Positions 1-6,035 of a DNA stretch of 15,897 bases are shown here, in pieces. Numbering within the stretch: the stretch's first letter is position 1; each line of letters begins with the position of its first letter. Source of the DNA: Verrucomicrobiota bacterium (GTDB lineage: Bacteria; Verrucomicrobiota; Verrucomicrobiia; Limisphaerales; J093); assembly GCA_029907285.1 (NCBI GenBank), contig JARYMD010000046.1, positions 1 through 15,897 on the forward strand. The letters are read 5' to 3'. A model generated the notes under the pieces. That model was not told the DNA's origin. It searched no databases and saw only the letters and a list, made by a program, of their open reading frames with translations. A program made the translations under genes and the position numbers.

Positions 1-3
1 CTG

Positions 4-64
4 TTGTGAAGGGTTGGAGGGGTTTTGGTGCGGGCGCAGCAATAGAGTGACAGACACGGTATTT
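4..64 (+). repeat. Imperfect direct repeat, copy 1
   Basis: This copy starts TTGTGAAGGGTTGG and ends with the core AATAGAGTGACAGACAC followed by GGTATTT. It matches positions 131-192 over its whole length with a handful of substitutions and one indel; the core AGCAATAGAGTGACA is identical in both. The bases after each copy are unrelated, so this is an interspersed element and not a simple tandem array. The unit may extend beyond the left window edge. Confidence 0.75.
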
Positions 65-130
65 GTGGTGGCGCCGTCGAACCGGGCTGGACTGGCCTTG
101 TGGCGTAGTGAGTGAAGTTCCCGGGGATCG

Positions 131-192
131 TTGTGAGGGGTTGGCGGTGGGTTTGGAGCGGGCAGAGCAATAGAGTGACAGGCACGATATTT
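131..192 (+). repeat. Imperfect direct repeat, copy 2
   Basis: This copy starts TTGTGAGGGGTTGG and contains the core AATAGAGTGACAGGCAC followed by GATATTT. It is about 127 bp downstream of copy 1 in the same orientation. The GTGACAGGCAC core resembles small intergenic repeats scattered in many bacterial genomes, sometimes linked to REP-associated (Y1) transposases. That link is from memory of such motifs; no transposase is present here. Confidence 0.75.
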
Positions 193-391
193 TGGCCCGA
201 CTCAATGCCACTGGTCTGGTTAAGCCACACTGATCAGAGCGCCGGTCAGGGATTCATTTGGGGAATTGAGTGGGCATTGAAGTTGCGAATGTATCCTGAG
301 AAGAAGCCCAGTTTTGCTGAGGTCTGACGTTACCGCGTAAATGCAGCGGAGCGCGGCGCGTTCGGTCGGTCTGAGTTCGAGCCTCGCCGAA

Positions 392-991
392 TCACACTTG
401 CTTCTCCGTGGTTGATGTCTTGGGCTTGTCCAAGAGCTTCAGGCGCGGCCACGCGGCTCGCATGTATTCAACGGCGCTCCACGCTGTGACAAGAACAAGA
501 ATCGTTGCAATTGCGATGCGCCCCCGGCTTGCGGCATCTGGCAGGCCCCTGTCGGCGGACCATGCAAGCACGACAATCGCCAGGAACCCGATTCCTTGCA
601 CCCATGCCTTCAGCTTTCCGGAGAACCGTGCTGATGTTCGCCCGCCTGTCCGCGCAAGCACGATTCGCGAGTAAGCGACCAGCAGGTCGCGAGCTGTCAT
701 GACGAATGGGACAACTATTGTCACCCAGCCAGCTAGGGCAAGGGCAAAATATATGGAAAGACGAGCAAGCGAATCGGCCAACGGATCAAACAGCCCGCCC
801 AGTTCGCTGGCTGCACCAGTTCGACGCGCAACAACCCCATCCAGCAGGTCCGTCATTTCCTCAGTGATCCCGATCGCCAACAGAATAATCAGCGTCGTTG
901 TCGCAACTCGCCCCGCATGCACGGCAAAGCCCACGCCCGCGCAAAACGCAGCGGCCAACCAGATTCGGCTAAACGTCAACCAATGATGCAT
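392..991 (-). CDS. CDP-alcohol phosphatidyltransferase, PgsA-like
   Basis: This is a 199-residue multi-pass inner-membrane enzyme of the CDP-alcohol phosphatidyltransferase family. The family moves a phosphatidyl group from CDP-diacylglycerol to an alcohol such as glycerol 3-phosphate. The full signature is present: D48, D51-G52, A55-R56, G65, D69 and D73 with exact family spacing; the aspartates bind the catalytic metal. The N-terminal LTFSRI segment and the later GKLKAWVQ segment (about residues 124-131) also fit PgsA-type members. However, the residue after D73 is Ser, where PgsA usually has Lys, so the acceptor is uncertain and I give no symbol. Hydrophobic stretches cover about residues 10-42, 75-105 and 130-172. 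It starts at ATG 991 with no Shine-Dalgarno. A perfect 8 bp hairpin lies 14 bases upstream. Confidence 0.9.
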   Translation of the reverse strand: MHHWLTFSRIWLAAAFCAGVGFAVHAGRVATTTLIILLAIGITEEMTDLLDGVVARRTGAASELGGLFDPLADSLARLSIYFALALAGWVTIVVPFVMTARDLLVAYSRIVLARTGGRTSARFSGKLKAWVQGIGFLAIVVLAWSADRGLPDAASRGRIAIATILVLVTAWSAVEYMRAAWPRLKLLDKPKTSTTEKQV

Positions 992-1005
992 TTATCGAAT
1001 AATAG

Positions 1006-1025
1006 CCACGGTTAGAAAACCGTGG
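1006..1025 (-). promoter_or_regulatory. Perfect hairpin/palindrome just upstream of the PgsA-like gene
   Basis: CCACGGTT - AGAA - AACCGTGG is a perfect 8 bp inverted repeat with a 4-base loop. It ends 14 bases before the minus-strand start codon at 991. Reading toward that gene, a TTGACG element (complement of 1038-1043) lies just upstream and could be a -35 box, which would place the palindrome over or just after the -10 region. It could therefore be an operator or a 5'-UTR hairpin that limits translation. The structure is seen directly; the role is inferred. Confidence 0.5.
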
Positions 1026-1062
1026 TTTGTGCATTGCCGTCAATACTTTACCTGAGAATCCG

Positions 1063-1099
1063 CCGCCTTGCGATCACGAAACTGGAATGAGCAAGGCGG
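1063..1099. repeat. 9 bp inverted repeat with 19-base loop
   Basis: CCGCCTTGC (1063-1071) and GCAAGGCGG (1091-1099) are perfect complements separated by 19 bases. The element lies between the two minus-strand genes, downstream of the PEP-CTERM gene terminator. It directly abuts a second inverted repeat. There is no T-tract on either strand, so it is not a standard terminator. Confidence 0.6.
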
Positions 1100-1132
1100 T
1101 CCCGGCTGCGCTGTGCCACGTTACACCGGGAC
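1099..1132. repeat. 7 bp inverted repeat with 20-base loop
   Basis: GTCCCGG (1099-1105) and CCGGGAC (1126-1132) are perfect complements with a 20-base loop. The element shares its first base with the end of the preceding inverted repeat, so two similarly sized stem-loops stand back to back. Function unknown. Confidence 0.5.
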
Positions 1133-1170
1133 AGCCCACATCGATGCAATTCGGGAGGCAGCGTGGCGGC

Positions 1171-1198
1171 AAAAAAGCCGCCGCAGTTACGCGGCGGC
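1171..1198 (-). terminator. Intrinsic terminator of the PEP-CTERM gene
   Basis: Read on the minus strand, this is an 8 bp all-GC stem (GCCGCCGC / GCGGCGGC) with loop GTAACT, followed at once by six T residues. It lies 38 bases after the stop of the PEP-CTERM gene, a standard Rho-independent arrangement. The next six bases (complement of 1165-1170) can also pair with the distal arm of the stem, giving a competing hairpin. Confidence 0.9.
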
Positions 1199-1235
1199 TC
1201 GCTCAAATTCGGTCAAAACCTGATCAGAAACCAAA

Positions 1236-2018
1236 TCAGGATTTTCGGACTCGGCTCAGCACGAGAAGCCCAACCGCACCCGCGCCTACCAGAGCCAACG
1301 TGGAAGGTTCGGGTACTGGGGCGACAACCACACCGTACATGTTGCGGCCGGCGTTGTCTGCCTGGTAAAGCGAGAATGTGCCGGCATCGAAATTCTTGTA
1401 GTACACCGAATACCACTGGTTAATAGTTCCGTCAGCTCCCTCATCAATAGCCACTTCGTCCGGAGTTGCGGGGTCTTTGGCTCGGTTGAAGCCGTTCGCG
1501 GTCGGGGTCCATGCGCCATCGAGAATCCACTGCATGCTGGTTGGGCCGAAGGTTGGTGGGTTTGCGTTGTCCCCGTCGGAGAGCCGGTTATCTATCAGCA
1601 TGTAAACAGTCACAGGTGAGCTTACTGTGACATCCAAGCGATAATCGGCGTTGTCCCGGTTATCATTGCCAGACATGATATACTCGAATCCGACCAAGTA
1701 CCCGGGGACTGGAAGGTTGTTTGCCGTGTCATCCAGATAGCGGTGATTGCGATCCACGAACGCGGGCGCACCACTGCCGAAGGTTCCAGCGGTGTAAGGG
1801 TCCCCGATAGCGAGACCGGGAACGGGTTCGTTTGGAACGGTCACGCTCCATGTTTGCCCCGTCCACTTGGCGAGAATGGTATCCGTCGGTTCGTTATCGC
1901 CGCCGGTTTCAACCACGTCGGTGATAACACCGGCGTTGAGTGACAATGCCATTGAGACACCAAAAACAGTGGATGCAATTCTTCGCGTGACGGTGGTGAG
2001 TTGGCTGGTTGTTTTCAT
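1236..2018 (-). CDS. PEP-CTERM sorted exported protein
   Basis: This 260-residue exported protein has a classic C-terminal sorting tag: VPEPST at residues 235-240, a hydrophobic stretch (about 241-254) and a basic tail ending RVRKS. In this family the tag is recognised by an exosortase in the inner membrane, which is not encoded in the window. The N-terminus is a signal peptide with TRR at 10-12 and a hydrophobic core at about 14-27, probably cleaved after NAG near residue 29. The middle, rich in Asp, Asn, Tyr and Gly, looks like a beta-sandwich but matches no domain I can name. I chose ATG 2018 because the signal peptide begins there. The frame is open to 2105, but that would put 29 unrelated residues in front of the signal peptide. 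A strong terminator follows the gene, so it is probably transcribed alone. Confidence 0.88.
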   Translation of the reverse strand: MKTTSQLTTVTRRIASTVFGVSMALSLNAGVITDVVETGGDNEPTDTILAKWTGQTWSVTVPNEPVPGLAIGDPYTAGTFGSGAPAFVDRNHRYLDDTANNLPVPGYLVGFEYIMSGNDNRDNADYRLDVTVSSPVTVYMLIDNRLSDGDNANPPTFGPTSMQWILDGAWTPTANGFNRAKDPATPDEVAIDEGADGTINQWYSVYYKNFDAGTFSLYQADNAGRNMYGVVVAPVPEPSTLALVGAGAVGLLVLSRVRKS

Positions 2019-2478
2019 GTTATCACGGTTGTTTGTTCTTGATTCAGGCCAGGTACCGTTTGCCGAACAACATCGACAACGGGGCTGAGTTTGATCAAAA
2101 CGCAATTCCAGCGCAAGCTTTTTTTACTGCGCCGTGGCGTCATCCGGCAGCCGGAAATTTGAGAGTTTGCGGCGCTCGCGCAAATGGTCCAGAATAGCTG
2201 TCCAAATACGAAGCGGCTCCGCCATGACATTATGTTTTTTTCAAGAATCTGCGCAATCATCGCAAGCAATCCGCTTGTTCAATATTGTCGTCAGACTGTT
2301 CAGTCGCAGACCGCAACCCGCTCCTCCCCGTTGGCGACCAAGTCGCCCCGGGCAGAGCCGCTCGACGAAGCGGTGCTCCTGCATCCGACGGAGTTGTCTC
2401 GAGCGAAGCGTTCGGCTGCGGCTGTGCAGCGCTGATCGGACACGCCAACCCGCATCCAGCCGACGCACATGGTTGTTA
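2019..2478. other. Divergent intergenic region between the PEP-CTERM gene and sbp
   Basis: This 460 bp region should contain the promoters of both flanking genes, but I see no strong -35/-10 pair for either. It contains a perfect 10 bp palindrome, TTTGATCAAA (2090-2099), 72 bases before the PEP-CTERM start. It also has a T-rich tract near 2119-2126. Close to sbp there are GC-rich stem-loops (2352-2382 and 2415-2430). The plus-strand frame that continues into sbp is open back to 2134, but its translation is Arg/Ser-rich and unlike any Sbp N-terminus. No known riboswitch consensus, including the SAM classes, is recognisable. Confidence 0.5.
2352..2382 (+). promoter_or_regulatory. Candidate structured leader hairpin upstream of sbp
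   Basis: GAGCCGCT (2355-2362) can pair with AGCGG plus CTC (2369-2373, 2376-2378) across a six-base loop, leaving a two-base TG bulge. GCA/TGC can extend the stem at its base. A second small hairpin, GCTGC - six bases - GCAGC, follows at 2415-2430. They lie about 100 and 50 bases before the sbp start. This could be a leader RNA element or chance GC-rich pairing. Confidence 0.25.
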
Positions 2479-3468
2479 ATGCTGCTTTTTTCCGTCGTGG
2501 TTTTCGGGTCGGCCGCCACTGCCCGGGAAACAAGAATCTTGAATGTGTCTTATGACCCAACACGCGAGTTCTATCGCGAATTCAACGCGGCTTTTGCCGC
2601 TCATTGGAAAGAAAAAACCGGTGACACCGTCACTGTCCTGCAGTCGCACGGTGGGTCAGGCAAACAAGCCCGCGCCGTAATCGACGGCTTGCCAGCGGAT
2701 GTTGTCACACTGGCTCTTGCGTACGATATCGATGCAATTGCCATTCAAGGGAAACGACTCGCCACAAACTGGCAGTCCAGACTCCCCCAGAGGAGCGCGC
2801 CTTACACATCAACGGTTGTGTTCATGGTCCGAAAAGGCAACCCAAAGAACATCCATGACTGGGATGACCTGATCAAACATGACGTCCGCGTTCTCACCCC
2901 GAACCCCAAAACCTCCGGGGGTGCACGCTGGAACTACCTCGCTGCTTACGGCCAGGCGCTCCTCAAGCATAATGGCAGCCACCCCGCCGCCATTGAGTTC
3001 GTGACAAAACTCTTCCAGCGCGTCCCAATTCTCGACACAGGCGCGCGGGGCGCAACTTCCACCTTCGTGAACCGCGGTGTCGCAGATGTTCTGATAACAT
3101 GGGAAAACGAAGCGTTCCTCGCTCTCAAAGAACACCCGGCTGAAGGGCTCCAGATAATCGTCCCGTCCGTCAGTATTCTCGCCGAACCATCTGTCGCGGT
3201 CGTGGACCGCGTTGTCCAACGACGCGGTACCGAATTGGTCGCTACTTCCTACCTGCAATTCCTGTATTCCGAGACCGGACAATCAATCGCCGCACGCCAT
3301 TTCTTCCGCCCGCGAATGAAATCCGTAGCACGCACTTTCGCCGACCGGTTCCCGGCGATGAAGCTTTTCACCGTCGAAGACGTCTTCGGCGGGTGGCAGG
3401 CTGCCCACAAAGCTCACTTCAGCGATGGCGCGACTTTCGACCGAGTTTGCGGCATGACACGGGAATGA
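2479..3468 (+). CDS. sbp: Periplasmic sulfate-binding protein of an ABC transporter
   Basis: This 329-residue protein closely matches Sbp/CysP, the periplasmic receptor that delivers sulfate (or thiosulfate) to the CysTWA ABC importer. Hallmarks run in order: NVSYDPTRE (22-30), SHGGSGKQ (56-63), ADVVTLALAYD (about 74-84), SAPYTST (about 106-112), TPNPKTSGGARWN (140-152), a GARG..TFV.RG.ADVLI.WENEA block (188-212), ILAEPSVAVVD, and a late FGGW. The N-terminus is hydrophobic and ends in ATA, consistent with a short signal peptide. The start is uncertain: ATG 2479 gives no basic n-region. TTG at 2473 is an alternative, and the in-frame RRTW just before would supply the missing charges. No Shine-Dalgarno is visible. 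No cysT, cysW or cysA gene lies alongside, so it is an orphan here. The core of the protein looks intact. Confidence 0.93.
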   Translation: MLLFSVVVFGSAATARETRILNVSYDPTREFYREFNAAFAAHWKEKTGDTVTVLQSHGGSGKQARAVIDGLPADVVTLALAYDIDAIAIQGKRLATNWQSRLPQRSAPYTSTVVFMVRKGNPKNIHDWDDLIKHDVRVLTPNPKTSGGARWNYLAAYGQALLKHNGSHPAAIEFVTKLFQRVPILDTGARGATSTFVNRGVADVLITWENEAFLALKEHPAEGLQIIVPSVSILAEPSVAVVDRVVQRRGTELVATSYLQFLYSETGQSIAARHFFRPRMKSVARTFADRFPAMKLFTVEDVFGGWQAAHKAHFSDGATFDRVCGMTRE

Positions 3469-3476
3469 TTTTTTTA

Positions 3477-3504
3477 TTGACAAACGGCGGGACATGTAAA
3501 TACT
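3477..3504 (+). promoter_or_regulatory. Sigma70-like promoter of the toxin-antitoxin module
   Basis: A perfect TTGACA (-35) at 3477-3482 is followed after 16 bases by AATACT (-10) at 3499-3504; TACTTT at 3501-3506 with 18-base spacing is an alternative. It lies between the sbp stop and the small toxin-like gene, about 45 bases before its ATG. The -10 sits inside a palindrome, as expected for an autoregulated module. Confidence 0.7.
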
Positions 3505-3516
3505 TTGTACTTACAT
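3494..3516. promoter_or_regulatory. Near-perfect palindromic operator over the -10 box
   Basis: The arms ATGTAAATAC (3494-3503) and GTACTTACAT (3507-3516) are inverted repeats matching at 9 of 10 positions around a TTT centre. The palindrome covers the -10 element of the module promoter. Ribbon-helix-helix antitoxins bind such operators and repress their own operon, so this is the likely binding site of the antitoxin encoded at 3902-4186. Confidence 0.6.
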
Positions 3517-3549
3517 TGCATGGGCGATTGATATACATGACCGGCGATT

Positions 3550-3837
3550 ATGGAGTTTGATTGGTCAAATCCGCCCTTTGAATTGCAAAGCTCTTTGACC
3601 CAGCGTGACATCGAAGAGTCGTTCGAAGACCCTTTCGCGGTCCGATTGATGCCAGATTCAAGCCGGTTCTCTGTCCAAGCACGGTTCTTTAACTTGGGCA
3701 GATCAGCTTCTGGAATAGGCATAATCAGCCTCTACCGTACCAACGGCAAGCTTATCAGGGTCATCTTCGCTCGGCCTTTCGTCCTGGAAGAACAGTTCTT
3801 TTATCAGCGCAAAGTAAACCAAATGTTGGCCCAGTAA
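3550..3837 (+). CDS. BrnT-like toxin of a type II toxin-antitoxin module
   Basis: This 95-residue protein has the layout of BrnT toxins, which are RelE-fold ribonucleases. It has an N-terminal FDW motif (3-5), an FEDPFAV segment (25-31), RFFNLGRSASG (45-55), a beta-rich stretch ending RVIFARPF (70-77), and a basic/aromatic end with E80, E81, Y85 and R87. The NxxKHG motif common near the BrnT N-terminus is missing, so this is a divergent member. The first gene of the pair encodes the toxin, as is usual for brnTA. The second gene begins 64 bases later instead of overlapping. The start ATG 3550 has no Shine-Dalgarno. A short frame beginning at ATG 3538 overlaps it out of frame. Whether it is an active RNase is inferred only. 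Confidence 0.7.
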   Translation: MEFDWSNPPFELQSSLTQRDIEESFEDPFAVRLMPDSSRFSVQARFFNLGRSASGIGIISLYRTNGKLIRVIFARPFVLEEQFFYQRKVNQMLAQ

Positions 3838-3865
3838 TTGCATGCAGTAAGCAAGCAAAACGCCC

Positions 3866-3888
3866 CGGTTCCTGTGGGAACACAGCCG
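3866..3888 (+). other. Small hairpin in the toxin-antitoxin gap
   Basis: CTGTG - GGAA - CACAG (3872-3885) forms a 5 bp stem with a GGAA tetraloop; CGG/CCG can pair outside it across a small bulge. An alternative stem, GTTCC - TGTG - GGAAC (3868-3881), uses overlapping bases. It lies 13 bases before the antitoxin start and could tune toxin versus antitoxin translation. The role is inferred. Confidence 0.3.
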
Positions 3889-3901
3889 CCGGGCACAAGT
3901 T

Positions 3902-4186
3902 ATGACCTTGGTATCTCGATGGGAAGACGTGCCGCTGTTCGACGACGAAACAGCCGAGGCAGCCTTTTGGTCTGATGCCCGCTTGGACCTCCGCCTCATG
4001 GAAGCTTCGGTCGCCGCCAGCTCCGATTCAACAGAATCGGTCACCATCACGCTGCGGATAGACCCGCGCATGTTGGCCAAGATCAAACGCTTGGCTCGAA
4101 TGCGTTACCTGAACTACCAAAGCATGATCAAACAGTGGCTCAGCGAAAGACTTGAACAGGAAATGCGTGATCGATCACAGACCTGA
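3902..4186 (+). CDS. BrnA/CopG-type ribbon-helix-helix antitoxin
   Basis: This 94-residue protein has two recognisable parts. Residues 7-23 (W..VPLF..E.AEAAFW) match the N-terminal segment typical of CopG-type antitoxins paired with BrnT toxins. Residues 47-87 form a ribbon-helix-helix DNA-binding domain: a VTITLRI beta strand, helix PRMLAKIKRLAR, a turn at YLNY, and a helix running through MIKQWLSERLEQEM. It would neutralise the upstream toxin and repress the module promoter at the 3494-3516 palindrome. It starts at ATG 3902; the frame is open back to 3851 but has no other start codon. The pseudopilin operon begins only 32 bases after its stop, so the two units may be co-transcribed. Confidence 0.82.
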   Translation: MTLVSRWEDVPLFDDETAEAAFWSDARLDLRLMEASVAASSDSTESVTITLRIDPRMLAKIKRLARMRYLNYQSMIKQWLSERLEQEMRDRSQT

Positions 4187-4218
4187 CTACCGCCCGGTCA
4201 TTTCACAACACGCATGAT

Positions 4219-4947
4219 ATGAAATACTTAAACGCAAAATCAGCAAACCAGAAGGCAACGGCCCCATCCCGGTCTCAGCTTGCACGTGGCTTCACCCTTA
4301 TCGAGGTTCTCACTGTAATTTCCATAATCGCCCTCCTTGCCGCGATAGGCGCCGGCATGAGCGGCATCGCAAGCTGGAAAGCCAAAGAAGCCAACCTCAC
4401 CGCCGAACGCGACAAACTGGTCACGGCCATCGAAACTTACCATGCCGACCTTAATCAGTATCCACCAGACAACGCAAAGAAAGACGCTTCATACACCCCG
4501 GCCATAAATCCGTTGTACTACGAATTGATCGGCACTGTGTCGTCCAACAAAGGCGCAGTGTACCACACCTCGGACAGACAGGAAACCGTCACAACCGACG
4601 AAATCAAAGCGGCCTTTGGAATCGGGGGATTTCTTAACGCAGCAGAGCCACCGGCCGCTCCGAAAAACTACCTGCCAAATCTCAAGGCAAAACAGCGCAG
4701 AGAAATCGCACTCCCAAATGCAAAAGACATCGAGCTGTTGGCGGCCCCGGTGGATTGGCCGGTCAAGTACGCCAAAGAAGCTCCCCTGGCTGGGAAACTG
4801 GCCTCAACCGCGCCCCCAACACAGCTCCAGATCAACCCGTGGCATTACGTCTCCTCCAACCCAACTAATAACGTGAACGGATTCGATCTCTGGGTGCAGG
4901 TCGTTTACCGCGGCCAAAGAAAATTGATCGCCAACTGGAAGGAGTAA
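4219..4947 (+). CDS. Type II secretion pseudopilin, GspG-like
   Basis: This is the first gene of the pseudopilin operon (242 residues). It has a 24-residue leader ending LARG, a prepilin peptidase site G24/F25, the FTLIE motif with the conserved Glu at +5 (E29) and a hydrophobic helix to about residue 47. An alpha-helical segment rich in Lys, Glu and Ala follows (AKEANLTAERDKLVTAIETY), then a soluble domain. The DPWGNPY motif of classical GspG is absent; a looser INPWHYV...NGFDLWV...IANWKE ending occupies the equivalent place. It would be inserted in the inner membrane, processed and built into a pseudopilus. The start ATG 4219 has no Shine-Dalgarno. Its product is longer than typical GspG (about 140 residues). 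Confidence 0.88.
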   Translation: MKYLNAKSANQKATAPSRSQLARGFTLIEVLTVISIIALLAAIGAGMSGIASWKAKEANLTAERDKLVTAIETYHADLNQYPPDNAKKDASYTPAINPLYYELIGTVSSNKGAVYHTSDRQETVTTDEIKAAFGIGGFLNAAEPPAAPKNYLPNLKAKQRREIALPNAKDIELLAAPVDWPVKYAKEAPLAGKLASTAPPTQLQINPWHYVSSNPTNNVNGFDLWVQVVYRGQRKLIANWKE

Positions 4948-5143
4948 GGATTTGCTTATGCAAAACTTTCGCCACGCTCGTTCGCTGCCGCTCCGCCGAT
5001 GGGTTTCGTCGCGCCGAAAAGTCCCGATCCACGTCCGAACCGGGTCGCGCTTGCCGCGATCCGGCTGCCAGGCTGAATTTACCATGGAAAGATTGTTGGT
5101 TTCGACATATACAGACCAAAATTCCACGCACCCAAGGACCACT

Positions 5144-6013
5144 ATGAAAAAGATGCTCGTGATCAACCGTCGCCTGGCGCGCGGCTTCACATTGATTGAA
5201 TTGCTGACTGTAATTGCCATCATAGGCGTTCTGGCGTCACTTACTTTGCCCGCAATCAGCAAAGCGAAGGAAAAGGCCCAGATCGCAATAGCAAAAAAAG
5301 ATATTCAGGTCCTTGTCGGGGCAATCAACTCATACAACGCAACCTACAACCGCATGCCAGCTTCAAAACAAGCTCAGGCGGCTATCGATGACAATTGCCC
5401 TGATTTTACCTACGGCACGGTTTTGCGCACGGGCGCAACCACGCCACTCTTGGACCGCCTTGGCAACCAGCTTCCATTGATCCAAAACCTCGGCATCAAC
5501 AGAAATGAGAACAACGGCGAACTCATTGCAATCCTGCGCGATCTCGAACGGTTTCGAGATGGCACCCAAACCGTAAATCCCAACCACTCACTGAATCCAA
5601 ACAAACAGGATTTCCTCGACTTTAAAGACCTCGATTACCAGCGTCCCCCGGGAGCGGGCCCGGCTCTCTACAAGCCGGGTGGCATCGGGCCGGACGGAGT
5701 TCTTAGAGACCCGTGGGGCAACCCTTACATTGTTACCCTGGATTTGAACTACGACAACCACACCCGCGACGCATACTACAGAATGGAGGCTGTCTCACTG
5801 ATGAGTGGCGACATGGGGTTCAATGGCCTGCGACGCGCCAGCCCGGTAGGGCCGGGCGACACATCGCCAAACCGATTCGAGGCCAACTCGACTGTCATGG
5901 TGTGGTCATTCGGACCCGACGGAATGATCGGAAAACGCGACGCCGCAGGTTACAATGTCATGGCCAAAGCCAACGAGGGCTTCAACAAAGACAACGTCCT
6001 TAGCTGGAAGTAA
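5144..6013 (+). CDS. gspG: Type II secretion major pseudopilin-like protein GspG
   Basis: This 289-residue pseudopilin has a 14-residue basic leader (MKKMLVINRRLARG), cleavage at G14/F15, FTLIE with E19 at +5 and a hydrophobic helix to about residue 36. The GspG signature DPWGNPY starts at D189 and is followed by a segment with acidic and aromatic residues. The protein ends with a SFGPDG motif and a DN.LSWK tail common in pseudopilins of this kind. I chose ATG 5144 because AAGGA stands at a good distance upstream and the prepilin leader starts there. The frame is open to TTG 4952/ATG 4958, also preceded by AAGGAGTAAGGA, but that would put over 60 atypical residues before the leader. The 196 bp gap after the previous gene is unusual for this compact operon. 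It may hold a second promoter, although I see no convincing one. Confidence 0.9.
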   Translation: MKKMLVINRRLARGFTLIELLTVIAIIGVLASLTLPAISKAKEKAQIAIAKKDIQVLVGAINSYNATYNRMPASKQAQAAIDDNCPDFTYGTVLRTGATTPLLDRLGNQLPLIQNLGINRNENNGELIAILRDLERFRDGTQTVNPNHSLNPNKQDFLDFKDLDYQRPPGAGPALYKPGGIGPDGVLRDPWGNPYIVTLDLNYDNHTRDAYYRMEAVSLMSGDMGFNGLRRASPVGPGDTSPNRFEANSTVMVWSFGPDGMIGKRDAAGYNVMAKANEGFNKDNVLSWK

Positions 6014-6035
6014 AGCAGCACAACAGGAGATGCTC

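Larger units (their letters stand above)
1..391. other. Left-edge region without a convincing gene
   Basis: This stretch holds two copies of a 61-62 bp imperfect direct repeat (see the repeat entries) and otherwise no recognisable gene. A GTG-started plus-strand reading frame at 112-327 runs through the second repeat copy. It has no recognisable domain, no ribosome-binding site and a composition unlike the neighbouring genes, so I do not call it. No intrinsic terminator is evident after the minus-strand gene that stops at 392: GC-rich segments around 340-385 form only weak stems and have no T-tract. Confidence 0.6.

Noticed and set aside
112..327. GTG-started plus-strand frame of 71 codons at the left edge
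   Set aside because: It overlaps a noncoding repeat copy, is Trp-rich without any recognisable domain, and has no ribosome-binding site.
408..986. Three plus-strand frames opposite the PgsA-like gene
   Set aside because: They are antisense to a gene with a complete family signature and have no features of their own.
2019..2105. Upstream extension of the PEP-CTERM protein
   Set aside because: A clear signal peptide begins at ATG 2018; the extra 29 residues would precede it and look non-coding.
2134..2478. Upstream extension of sbp to ATG 2134
   Set aside because: The Arg/Ser-rich 115 residues do not resemble a signal peptide, and Sbp homology begins only after residue 130 of that frame.
2200..2478. 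Possible SAM or other sulfur-related riboswitch before sbp
   Set aside because: Hairpins are present, but none of the conserved core motifs of the SAM riboswitch classes could be recognised.
3466..3478. T-rich run after sbp as an intrinsic terminator
   Set aside because: No stable stem precedes the run, and it merges with the -35 box of the next promoter.
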